Shown here one piece after another: positions 1 to 6,227 of a stretch of DNA of 9,965 nt; the first letter of the stretch is position 1; each line of letters starts with the position of its first letter. This DNA comes from Acidobacteriota bacterium (GTDB lineage Bacteria > Acidobacteriota > Terriglobia > Terriglobales > Acidobacteriaceae). The notes beneath the pieces are model-generated. The model searched no databases. It was not told the origin of the DNA and was given only the letters and a program-made list of their open reading frames with translations. The position numbers and the translations under genes are program-made. The stretch spans positions 1-9,965 of the forward strand of contig JAJZIF010000094.1 in the NCBI GenBank assembly GCA_021810735.1, written 5' to 3'.

Positions 1-94
1 CATGGCCTTACGACCATGCCCGCAAGACTCGGAGCCGGTGTGGCTGGCTAGGCCCTCACCGTACGACTCTTGCATTCGCTACACCTTGCCGGTT

Positions 95-110
95 CCGTGC
101 TTACGCACGG
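95..110. repeat. Hairpin CCGTGC-TTAC-GCACGG, possible relaxase recognition stem
   Basis: This is a perfect 6-bp inverted repeat with a 4-base loop. MobF relaxases bind a hairpin located a few bases 5' of their nick site, and this is the most GC-rich hairpin in the upstream region. It is followed by GATTGACGC at 111-119. The link to nicking is inferred from layout only. Confidence 0.4.
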
Positions 111-151
111 GATTGACGCAACGACACTCCACCCCTGAAAGGGAACTGCCC

Positions 152-167
152 AGATACTTTGGTATCT
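152..167. promoter_or_regulatory. Palindrome AGATAC-N4-GTATCT
   Basis: A perfect 6-bp inverted repeat around TTTG. Its half-sites recur in opposite order in the palindrome at 206-227, so the two are probably bound by the same protein. The likeliest candidate is the ribbon-helix-helix product of the first gene, because such accessory proteins bind oriT-proximal repeats and repress their own operon. Confidence 0.5.
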
Positions 168-205
168 CGTCAGTTACCACTGAAAACATGCGGTGTCCGC
201 GTAAG

Positions 206-227
206 CCGGTATCTGGACAGATACCGG
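206..227. promoter_or_regulatory. Palindrome CCGGTATCT-GGAC-AGATACCGG upstream of first gene
   Basis: A perfect 9-bp inverted repeat with a 4-base centre, ending 25 bases before the chosen start codon at 253 and just ahead of its Shine-Dalgarno site (241-246). It contains the same GTATCT and AGATAC half-sites as the palindrome at 152-167. The position fits an autoregulatory operator. In RNA it would also form a stable leader hairpin, so a post-transcriptional role is possible. Confidence 0.55.
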
Positions 228-252
228 AATTATTGAGATCGGAGAGGTGTCT

Positions 253-642
253 ATGCCTGTCATGCACACAATGCCGGAACGTGGTGTTGATAAGTTGCGC
301 GGACGGGATCGCCGTTCCCAGAACCTCAGCACCAAGCTGACAAACGAGGAAGAACATTTGCTGGAACGTGCATCGTCAGCATCGGGAAAAACGCCAAGCG
401 AATGGGCGCGCGATGTGTTGCTGCGCGAGGCGAAATTGTCCGGCAGCTCGCTCAGCATGGAAGCGCTGATGACGGAGATTGTCGGCCTGCAACTCTTCCT
501 GACGCGTGTTCTACAGCCTGTCGCCTGCGGTGAGCCGATGACGCCCAGCCAGTATCAGGAACTGATGCGCCAGGTAAAAACAACCAAGCGTCATGCAGTG
601 CGCGAAGTCATCGCAGCGGCGGCGCTGGAGCGGAAGGAGTAG
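253..642 (+). CDS. Ribbon-helix-helix relaxosome accessory protein (TrwA/MobC-like)
   Basis: This 129-residue protein probably binds oriT, helps the relaxase melt and nick it, and represses the operon. Residues 23-62 look like a ribbon-helix-helix fold: a strand (QNLSTKLT), a first helix (NEEEHLLERASSAS) and a second helix starting at TPSEWARDVLLREA. The Ser-Glu-Trp-Ala-Arg pattern is common in MobC-type proteins. The C-terminal half (65-129) is helical and may mediate tetramerization or contact with the coupling protein. ATG at 253 is chosen over the in-frame GTG at 247 because GGAGAG at 241-246 is spaced correctly for it. The gene ends at 642, 4 bases before the coupling-protein start. The family is inferred from the fold pattern and the trwABC-like order, and a more precise family name is not supported. 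Confidence 0.72.
   Translation: MPVMHTMPERGVDKLRGRDRRSQNLSTKLTNEEEHLLERASSASGKTPSEWARDVLLREAKLSGSSLSMEALMTEIVGLQLFLTRVLQPVACGEPMTPSQYQELMRQVKTTKRHAVREVIAAAALERKE
634..639 (+). promoter_or_regulatory. Shine-Dalgarno AAGGAG fixing the coupling-protein start
   Basis: AAGGAG lies at the 3' end of the preceding gene, seven bases before ATG 647. It supports ATG 647 over the upstream in-frame ATG at 593, which would overlap the accessory gene by 50 bases. Confidence 0.7.
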
Positions 643-646
643 CGCC

Positions 647-2632
647 ATGGCCGAGACACATTGGGGACGAAAAGAGACGATCGTCTGGCCGCCGCATCAG
701 CCAATTTATACCTACGGCGCGATGTTTCTTGCGTTGATCGCAGCGGGCTTCTTTCTTTATCTCCGGTTCACCTGCGCGTTGACGCCGCTCGAACAGTTTT
801 ATCTTCCGGCCTACCTGAAAACCTCCATCGCACCGGGCTTTCGCAGTACAGGAAAATACCGAATGTTGCTCGTGGCGGATCGCAAAGGACACGCCTGGTA
901 TGCCACGGAAAACGATGTCGTTTCCGGCGCAACCCCACAGCCCGGCGGAAGGACTCTGCCGCTGGCCTTGTCGGACTCGGCCAAGCAAACGGGCAAGGTC
1001 TACCTCTATTGCAGCGTGCCAACGATGTATAAAAACAACGCGCTGCATGGCTACTTGCAGCAACAGATTTATGGCGGCGAGAACCCACTGAACCTCTTCG
1101 AGACCCCGCTGATCTTTGGGTTGCTGGCGCTTCTCTTGCAGCTTCCATTTTCTATTCCAAAGGATGTTCGCCGTCGCAAGGAAATGAAGTATGGGCGGCG
1201 ATTGAAAGGCCCAGTGCTCGTCACGCCGAAGGAGTTCAACAAGGCCTTTCAGGGCACAGGCATCGGCATCCAGACCGATCTCTGCCGCCCGATGCTGCGC
1301 ATCCCTGCGCACGCCGAAGATCAGCATGTCGAGATCATCGGCGATACCGGCAGCGGCAAAACAACGATCATCATGCAGATGCTCCAGCAGATCGAGGCGC
1401 GTGGCGATGCGGCCATTATTTACGATCCGGCCAGCGAGTTTATTCAGCGCTTCTTTGATGCTGGTCGCGGGGACATCGTGCTTAACCCGCTCGACCGCCG
1501 CTGCCCGTATTGGGGGCCATCGGAAGAATTGGTGCGCCGCGCCGAAGCACGGACGATTGCCGTTTCACTCTTTCAGCCCACCGATGAACGCAAGCGCGAG
1601 TTTTTTATCGAAACTCCGCAGAAAATCTTCGCGCATCTGCTGCTCGACCTGCCCACTCCGCAGCAGTTGGTTGAGTGGATGTCGAACCCGGAGGAGATTG
1701 ACCGCCGCGTCAAAGGCACGGAGCTGGCCGCCATGATTGATCCATCGGCTCCGCATCAGCGCTCTGGCGTTCTCGGTTCGCTCAGCCTGGTCGCCGACAG
1801 CTTTCGCCTGCTGCCGAAGAAGTCCGAAGCAAAATCTGAATGGACGGCTCGCGAGTGGTCGGAGCATCGTCGTGGGTGGATCTTTCTGACCTCGCAGGCA
1901 TCGGAGCGCGAAGCGCTGCGTCCATTGCACAGCTTCTGGATCGACATGCTTGTACTGCGGCTGTTGAGTGCGCCCACGCCCGATCAACGCCGCGTATGGT
2001 TTGTGCTGGACGAGCTGGCCAGCCTGCAGAAGCTGCCGCAGTTCCATACCGCCATCACGGAAAATCGCAAGTCGCGCAACCCAATCATCCTTGGCTTTCA
2101 GGGCAAGGCGCAACTGGAGGTCATCTATGGTCATCTGGCCGAGGTCATGCTGTCCCAGCCCGCGACCAAGATTTTCTTGAAGACCAGCGAGCCGGATGCG
2201 GCGGAGTGGGTCAGCCGAGCCATCGGCAAGGTGGAGATCGAGCGCATGAAGGAAACGCACTACGATGGCAGCCGCAGCGGGCGCAACTTCGCGCTCGACC
2301 GACAGACGGAACCGCTGGTTCTTGATTCGGAAATTAGCGGTCTCGACCCGCTGCACGCCTATCTGAAGCATGGGAATTATGTCGCGCGGTTTTCCTTTCC
2401 GCCGCTCGAAATTCCTGCGACGAAACCAAAATTCATCGAGCGGTTGGAGAGCGACTACATCATTCGGCCACCACGGAAGGAAGTGACTTCGAGTGCGCAT
2501 GCAGAGCAGCATCAGAACCCAGTCGCTCCGAAGATCCCTGCGGTACGGGTTGAGGAACGCAAGCCGCCACAGCCCTTGCGAGCGCCGGAGCCGGAAGCGC
2601 AAAAGTCCTTTAACTATGGGCCGGAGATTTGA
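647..2632 (+). CDS. Type IV coupling protein (VirD4/TraD/TrwB-like ATPase)
   Basis: This 661-residue inner-membrane ATPase links the DNA-relaxase complex to a type IV secretion channel and powers DNA export. Two hydrophobic segments (about 23-41 and 154-169) enclose an approximately 110-residue extracytoplasmic loop. The cytoplasmic motor has a Walker A motif GDTGSGKTT (232-240), a Walker B motif WFVLDELASL (451-460, with D455 and E456) and the downstream FQGKAQLE segment typical of the family. The C-terminal 60 residues are Pro/Glu-rich and probably flexible, as expected for a partner-docking tail. It is somewhat longer than TrwB (about 500 residues), mainly because of the periplasmic loop and tail. 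It sits between the accessory protein and the relaxase, with 3 bases between its stop and the relaxase ATG, so translational coupling is likely. The family assignment is firm. No secretion-channel genes are in the window. Confidence 0.92.
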   Translation: MAETHWGRKETIVWPPHQPIYTYGAMFLALIAAGFFLYLRFTCALTPLEQFYLPAYLKTSIAPGFRSTGKYRMLLVADRKGHAWYATENDVVSGATPQPGGRTLPLALSDSAKQTGKVYLYCSVPTMYKNNALHGYLQQQIYGGENPLNLFETPLIFGLLALLLQLPFSIPKDVRRRKEMKYGRRLKGPVLVTPKEFNKAFQGTGIGIQTDLCRPMLRIPAHAEDQHVEIIGDTGSGKTTIIMQMLQQIEARGDAAIIYDPASEFIQRFFDAGRGDIVLNPLDRRCPYWGPSEELVRRAEARTIAVSLFQPTDERKREFFIETPQKIFAHLLLDLPTPQQLVEWMSNPEEIDRRVKGTELAAMIDPSAPHQRSGVLGSLSLVADSFRLLPKKSEAKSEWTAREWSEHRRGWIFLTSQASEREALRPLHSFWIDMLVLRLLSAPTPDQRRVWFVLDELASLQKLPQFHTAITENRKSRNPIILGFQGKAQLEVIYGHLAEVMLSQPATKIFLKTSEPDAAEWVSRAIGKVEIERMKETHYDGSRSGRNFALDRQTEPLVLDSEISGLDPLHAYLKHGNYVARFSFPPLEIPATKPKFIERLESDYIIRPPRKEVTSSAHAEQHQNPVAPKIPAVRVEERKPPQPLRAPEPEAQKSFNYGPEI

Positions 2633-2635
2633 GCC

Positions 2636-5350
2636 ATGCTGACGATTTCGAAGCCACTCTCCGCTAGCCAGGCGCAGAACTATCACCAGAAGGAGTTCAC
2701 TGCCAAAGAGCAGAATTACTGGTCGCAGCGGGGTGTCATCGCTGGGGAATGGCAGGGCCAGCTCGCTGCGCAATTCGGCCTTGCAGGAGCGGTTTCCGCA
2801 GAGGATTTCGCGCGTCTGAGCCAGGGCCAGCATCCGGCGACGGGTGAACTGCTTGTTCGCCAGCGAGCTTCCTATCTATATAAGGATGCCGATGGAAAAA
2901 CCATCCAGACGATGGAGCATCGCGCCGGATGGGATGCGACCTTCTCTGCGCCGAAATCCGTATCCCTCACCGCGCTGGTTGGCGGCGATGATCATGTCCG
3001 CGAAGCCCATCGGGAAAGCGTGCGCGTGGCTCTCGAACAACTGGAGCCTTACACCCAGGCCCGCATCGGCGGCAACCATCCGCCAGAGACGACGGGCAAG
3101 TTTATCGCCGCAAAGTTCGAGCATGACACGGCCCGGCCCGTCGATGGTTATGTCGCTCCGCAGCTCCATACCCATGCCGTCATCTTCAATCTGACTGAGC
3201 GCGATGGGGGTCAGGCCCGCGCCATCCAGCCACAGAGTTTGTTTGCCTCGCAACAATTTGCCACTGCCGTCTACCAGTCGGAACTGATGTACCGGCTTCG
3301 CCAGCTTGGATACGAAATTACGCCTGGCAGAAGTGGCGCGCCGGAGATCAAAGGCTACACGCAGGAGTATCTCGACGCATCGAGTCTGCGCAGCCGGCAG
3401 ATTCGGGAGTATCTCGAACGCACAGGTCGCACCGGCAAAGAAGCCGCCGAAATCGCAGCGCACTCCACACGCGACAGAAAGGAGATTCACTCGCCGCGTG
3501 AAGTTATGGCGGCGCATCGCAAGCTCGCCGCCGATTTCGGACATCAGGCGGATGCGGTCGTCCGTGCTGCCAGAGAACGCTCCCAGCACCATACACAATC
3601 CATTCCTCCAGAGCAGCGCGTTCGTGAGGCCATGACTTTTTCTCGTGACAAGAATTTCGAGCGCGAGGCCGTCGTCGACGAGCGCGCTTTGGTACGAGAC
3701 GCACTCCGACGCGGCATGGGCGATGTCACCTATCCGCAGGTGCGCGCGCATCTCAACGCCCGCCTTGTATCTGGTGAGTTTCAGATTGTCGAGCGATCTC
3801 AGAGTGTGCCGGGCCGCCAGTTCACCACGGCCAAAACCGTCGAAGCCGAGCAGGAAATCGTCCAGCGAATGCGTGAAGGACAGAACCAACTCCAGCCCGT
3901 GATGACTCGCTCGGAGGCCATCCGAGTGGCCGACCAGCATCCATATTTGAATCGTGCTCAGAAAAGCGTAGTCGAAGATGTTTTGAGTTCTCCCGACCGC
4001 GTTCATGGCATCCAGGGAGTCGCGGGAGCGGGTAAGACGACCACACTTTCCGTGCTACGCAGTGCTGCCGAATCCCAGGGCTACGAAGTCGAGGGCTTCG
4101 CGCCCACCTCTCGCGCTGCGCGGCAACTGAATGAGGCAGGCATCGAGGGCGGAACCCTGCAAGGTTTTCTTGCCCGATCAGCAACTCCAGAGATGCATGG
4201 ACAAAAGCATTTCTACTTTGTCGATGAATCCAGCCTCACCAGCACCAACCAGATGCGTGAGTTTCTCGCACGCATTGGCCCGAATGACCGCGTGCTCTTG
4301 ATTGGCGACATCCGCCAGCATCAGGGCGTCGAAGCGGGCCGTCCTTTCGAGCAATTGCAGGAGGCCGGAATGCGAACGGCCAAGCTCGATGAAATTATTC
4401 GCCAGAAAGACCCGGCATTGAAATCTGCTGTTGAACTTCTGGCGACAGGCCAAGTCTCCGCAGCGCTCGACGCACTGCAACAACAGGGTCGGATCAGGGA
4501 GATTCCGAATGCGGAGGAGCGTATCCACGCGATTGCGAAAAGCTACGTGGAGTCGCCAGAGAAGACGTTGATTGTGTCGCCAGACAACGCATCTCGCCGC
4601 GAGCTGAATGTCGCCGTGCGACAGGAGTTGAAGGCCAACGGAACCGTTGCGCCCGAAGACCATTCCATTCCCGTTCTTATTCAGCGGCAGGACATGACCG
4701 GAGCGGAACGCGCCTGGGCCAGCCACTATGAAGTCACCGATGTTGTCCGTTATGCGCGCGGCAGCAAGAATGCTGGAATCAAAGCTGGTTCTTATGGCAC
4801 GGTCATCGCGATCAACTCATCAGCGAATCTGCTCACCGTTGAAAAAGCGTCCGGCGAACTCACCACCTACGATCCGCGCCGACTGACAGGTGTCAGCGTC
4901 TACCGCGAAGTTGCACATGAATTTTCCGTTGGTGATCGCATTCAATTCACCGCGCCAGACAAGTCTCTGGGCGTTGCCAATCGCGACCTTGCGGTTATCG
5001 AAGCCATCCATCCCGATGGTCGAATCGCTGCACGGCTCGACAACAATCGCCAGATCGAATTCAACTCAACCGAGCATCGTCACTTCGATCATGGCTATGC
5101 CGTCACCAGCCACAGCGCCCAGGGTCTGACCGCCGAACGTGTATTGATCCACGCCGACACCAGCGTCCATCCCGACCTGCTCAACTCCCGCTTCGGCTAC
5201 GTCTCCATCTCCCGCGCCAGCCACGACGCCACCATCTTCACCAACGACATTGCCAAACTCGCCCCGCAACTCAGCGCCGATGTCTCCAAGACCTCTGCAA
5301 TGGAAGTTGGCCAAGAGCCATCCATCAGCCAAGGCATCGGAATGCTCTGA
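2636..5350 (+). CDS. MobF-family conjugative relaxase-helicase (TrwC/TraI-like)
   Basis: This 904-residue protein nicks oriT, stays covalently bound to the 5' end and unwinds the strand for transfer. The N-terminal relaxase domain has candidate catalytic tyrosines Y16 and Y28, the GEWQG motif (37-41) characteristic of TrwC-like relaxases, and a metal-binding histidine triad H163, H178 and H180 (FEH...QLHTHAV). The C-terminal superfamily 1 helicase domain has Walker A GVAGAGKTTT (461-470), Walker B FYFVDESSL (526-534), a motif V-like TSHSAQG (824-830) and motif VI-like YVSISRAS (855-862). R388 TrwC is 966 residues, so this is close to full length and lacks the long C-terminal extension of F TraI. 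GGAG at 2623-2626 precedes ATG 2636 by 9 bases. The gene ends the three-gene operon. All catalytic elements look intact. Confidence 0.93.
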   Translation: MLTISKPLSASQAQNYHQKEFTAKEQNYWSQRGVIAGEWQGQLAAQFGLAGAVSAEDFARLSQGQHPATGELLVRQRASYLYKDADGKTIQTMEHRAGWDATFSAPKSVSLTALVGGDDHVREAHRESVRVALEQLEPYTQARIGGNHPPETTGKFIAAKFEHDTARPVDGYVAPQLHTHAVIFNLTERDGGQARAIQPQSLFASQQFATAVYQSELMYRLRQLGYEITPGRSGAPEIKGYTQEYLDASSLRSRQIREYLERTGRTGKEAAEIAAHSTRDRKEIHSPREVMAAHRKLAADFGHQADAVVRAARERSQHHTQSIPPEQRVREAMTFSRDKNFEREAVVDERALVRDALRRGMGDVTYPQVRAHLNARLVSGEFQIVERSQSVPGRQFTTAKTVEAEQEIVQRMREGQNQLQPVMTRSEAIRVADQHPYLNRAQKSVVEDVLSSPDRVHGIQGVAGAGKTTTLSVLRSAAESQGYEVEGFAPTSRAARQLNEAGIEGGTLQGFLARSATPEMHGQKHFYFVDESSLTSTNQMREFLARIGPNDRVLLIGDIRQHQGVEAGRPFEQLQEAGMRTAKLDEIIRQKDPALKSAVELLATGQVSAALDALQQQGRIREIPNAEERIHAIAKSYVESPEKTLIVSPDNASRRELNVAVRQELKANGTVAPEDHSIPVLIQRQDMTGAERAWASHYEVTDVVRYARGSKNAGIKAGSYGTVIAINSSANLLTVEKASGELTTYDPRRLTGVSVYREVAHEFSVGDRIQFTAPDKSLGVANRDLAVIEAIHPDGRIAARLDNNRQIEFNSTEHRHFDHGYAVTSHSAQGLTAERVLIHADTSVHPDLLNSRFGYVSISRASHDATIFTNDIAKLAPQLSADVSKTSAMEVGQEPSISQGIGML

Positions 5351-5645
5351 GCCACGACCAGAGAGCCTTTTCAAACATCTCCTGAAAACTTTAGAGTCTC
5401 CAAATAGTCAGAAACATTCTCTCGACGCACTAAGACTTACCGTTACTGATCCAACTTCATCCTGACAGCTTGGCTGACGCTCAGACATCAGAATATCCCG
5501 TCTGTCTGGGAAATTATTTTGCTTTCGAGAGAAGCTCGTAGCTCCCAATCTAAAGCCTAAGTACGCGCACTGTGTTGGACAGTTCCGAGTGTTGCTGATA
5601 TTACCCGCCACTGTTGACTTTTAGTACAATGAATGTATTGGTGCT
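5351..5645. other. Intergenic region, no convincing gene
   Basis: This is AT-richer spacer between the relaxase gene and the first structured repeat. No ORF in it has a good start and coding character. Short possible stems exist, for example CAGAC/GTCTG around 5484-5506 followed by an A+T-rich stretch, but no clear intrinsic terminator for the relaxase operon is visible. A weak promoter candidate lies at its end. Confidence 0.5.
5614..5641 (+). promoter_or_regulatory. Weak promoter candidate before repeat copy 1
   Basis: TTGACT (5614-5619) resembles a -35 box (5 of 6). After a 16-base spacer comes TATTGG (5636-5641), a poor -10 box (3 of 6). A transcript would begin near 5648, almost exactly at the left edge of the repeat (5646). 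That coincidence is the main reason to note it. Confidence 0.28.
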
Positions 5646-5787
5646 CACCACTTCGTCGCTAGGTAGTCGGCTAGACCGAACGCCGAATCGATGGAGTCTT
5701 GGGTGGAGGCGTCGCTTCAGCACGAAGCGAATGCGTTGGCGCAGAGAGCATGATGATGTTTCGTCACTCTAACCCAATGCACACGAA
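5646..5787 (+). repeat. Structured direct repeat, copy 1 (142 bp)
   Basis: This is the first of two near-identical copies. It differs from copy 2 by one extra G (GGGTGG versus GGTGG near 5701-5704) and by G5720 in place of A6112. It encodes a compact RNA-like structure. CGCTTC/GAAGCG closes a 5-base loop (5713-5729). AGAG-agca-TGATGA closes on TCGTCA-CTCT through a TGTT loop (5743-5770). A TCGGC/GCCGA stem lies in the left half (from about 5668). The G/A difference lies in a hairpin loop and the stems are intact in both copies, consistent with a maintained RNA structure. It matches no RNA family I can name. Confidence 0.85.
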
Positions 5788-5855
5788 GCGTGTAAGGCGA
5801 CATCCATTGTGTGCATGTCGGGCCGGTCGTAAGAGACAGTCCAGCCATGCAACAC
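5777..5855 (+). other. Mutually exclusive stem-loops at the 3' edge of repeat copy 1
   Basis: ATGCACAC (5777-5784) can pair perfectly with GTGTGCAT (5809-5816). The same downstream arm, GTGTGCATG (5809-5817), can instead pair with CATGCA-a-CAC (5846-5855), giving 9 pairs with one bulged A. A third option is the small hairpin ACACG-AAG-CGTGT (5781-5793). This part of the spacer is therefore also structured and could switch between folds. No function is known. Confidence 0.4.
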
Positions 5856-6038
5856 CTGTAGGTGCTATCGAGAATGAAAGGGGAGCGATGGCGAGTATAA
5901 ACTTTCAGGTGGCGGTCGGCGAGCGAGGTTCGAAAGGACTTGACAAAAAACCAATCGGATTACAATTAGGATAGGGAGTTTTGCCTTTCGTTCAGCATGG
6001 ACGATCGCAGCCTGTCTGATTTTATCCGCAACTGGCAG
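5788..6038 (+). other. Spacer between the two structured repeats
   Basis: This 251-base spacer has no convincing ORF. The 91-codon reading frame starting at 5699 crosses both repeat and spacer and has no protein-like character. The spacer holds the alternative hairpins at its left end, a short CACCT/AGGTG hairpin near 5853-5864 and a promoter-like TTGACA/TACAAT pair at 5940-5966. Confidence 0.5.
5940..5966 (+). promoter_or_regulatory. Promoter candidate upstream of repeat copy 2 and the RT gene
   Basis: A perfect -35 box TTGACA (5940-5945) and a near-consensus -10 box TACAAT (5961-5966) are separated by 15 bases, which is shorter than the optimum. Transcription would start near 5973. The roughly 250-base leader would contain all of repeat copy 2 and the hairpin at 6182-6217 before the RT start codon. 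Confidence 0.42.
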
Positions 6039-6179
6039 CACCACTTCGTCGCTAGGTAGTCGGCTAGACCGAACGCCGAATCGATGGAGTCTTGGTGGAG
6101 GCGTCGCTTCAACACGAAGCGAATGCGTTGGCGCAGAGAGCATGATGATGTTTCGTCACTCTAACCCAATGCACACGAA
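6039..6179 (+). repeat. Structured direct repeat, copy 2 (141 bp), in the RT leader
   Basis: This copy has the same hairpins as copy 1: CGCTTC/GAAGCG around AACAC (6105-6121), and AGAG-agca-TGATGA/TCGTCA-CTCT around TGTT (6135-6162). It ends 48 bases before the RT start codon. Identity with copy 1 stops sharply at 6179, where the flank changes to a GC-rich hairpin. A conserved structured RNA just 5' of a reverse-transcriptase gene is the arrangement seen in retrons and some defence RTs, where the RNA is primer or template. Here that role is inference. Confidence 0.85.
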
Positions 6180-6181
6180 TA

Positions 6182-6217
6182 TGCCGCCTGCATTCGCAGT
6201 TCTCTCCGCAGGCGGCA
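6182..6217 (+). other. Perfect 10-bp stem-loop directly before the RT gene
   Basis: TGCCGCCTGC (6182-6191) and GCAGGCGGCA (6208-6217) form a perfect stem with a 16-base loop, ending 10 bases before ATG 6228. It is not followed by a T-run, so it is not a classical terminator. Its 3' arm contains the only purine-rich stretch (GGCGG) near the start codon and would be occluded when folded. It may therefore limit RT translation or act as a binding site for the RT. Confidence 0.6.
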
Positions 6218-6227
6218 ATACCTTTCA

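Larger units (their letters stand above)
90..246. other. Candidate origin of transfer (oriT) and operator region
   Basis: This non-coding stretch lies directly upstream of a trwA-trwB-trwC-like operon, where MobF plasmids of the R388 type carry oriT. It has an unusual density of short perfect inverted repeats. They are CCGTGC/GCACGG with a 4-base loop (95-110), CCCT/AGGG with a 3-base loop (133-143), AGATAC/GTATCT with a 4-base loop (152-167) and CCGGTATCT/AGATACCGG with a 4-base loop (206-227). The first hairpin is followed by GATTGACGC, which recalls the R388 arrangement of a hairpin just 5' of an ATTG-containing nick sequence. The exact nick site is not identifiable by eye, and the oriT assignment rests mainly on position and structure. 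Confidence 0.5.

Noticed and set aside
2..340. 112-codon plus-strand ORF at the left edge
   Set aside because: It crosses the oriT-like hairpins and overlaps the accessory gene in another frame. It is Cys/Pro/Arg-rich with no ribosome site or family character.
1565..2833. 422-codon minus-strand ORF opposite the coupling protein
   Set aside because: It is a long antisense shadow in GC-rich coding DNA. The plus strand encodes clear Walker motifs through the same region.
2876..4006. 376-codon minus-strand ORF opposite the relaxase
   Set aside because: It is an antisense shadow of the relaxase gene, whose catalytic residues are encoded on the plus strand in this interval.
5408..5611. 67-codon minus-strand ORF between the relaxase and the repeats
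   Set aside because: There is no ribosome site, no recognizable motif and no coding character. It is treated as chance.
5646..6179. Template/variable repeat pair of a diversity-generating retroelement
   Set aside because: The copies differ by only one indel and one G/A change in a loop, not by clustered adenine-directed substitutions. No target gene contains either copy, and the RT has PQG rather than the DGR-type SQ motif.
5646..6179. CRISPR array or integron attC sites
   Set aside because: There are only two long copies separated by 251 bases, and no 7-base attC core pair (RYYYAAC/GTTRRRY) fits at the repeat ends.
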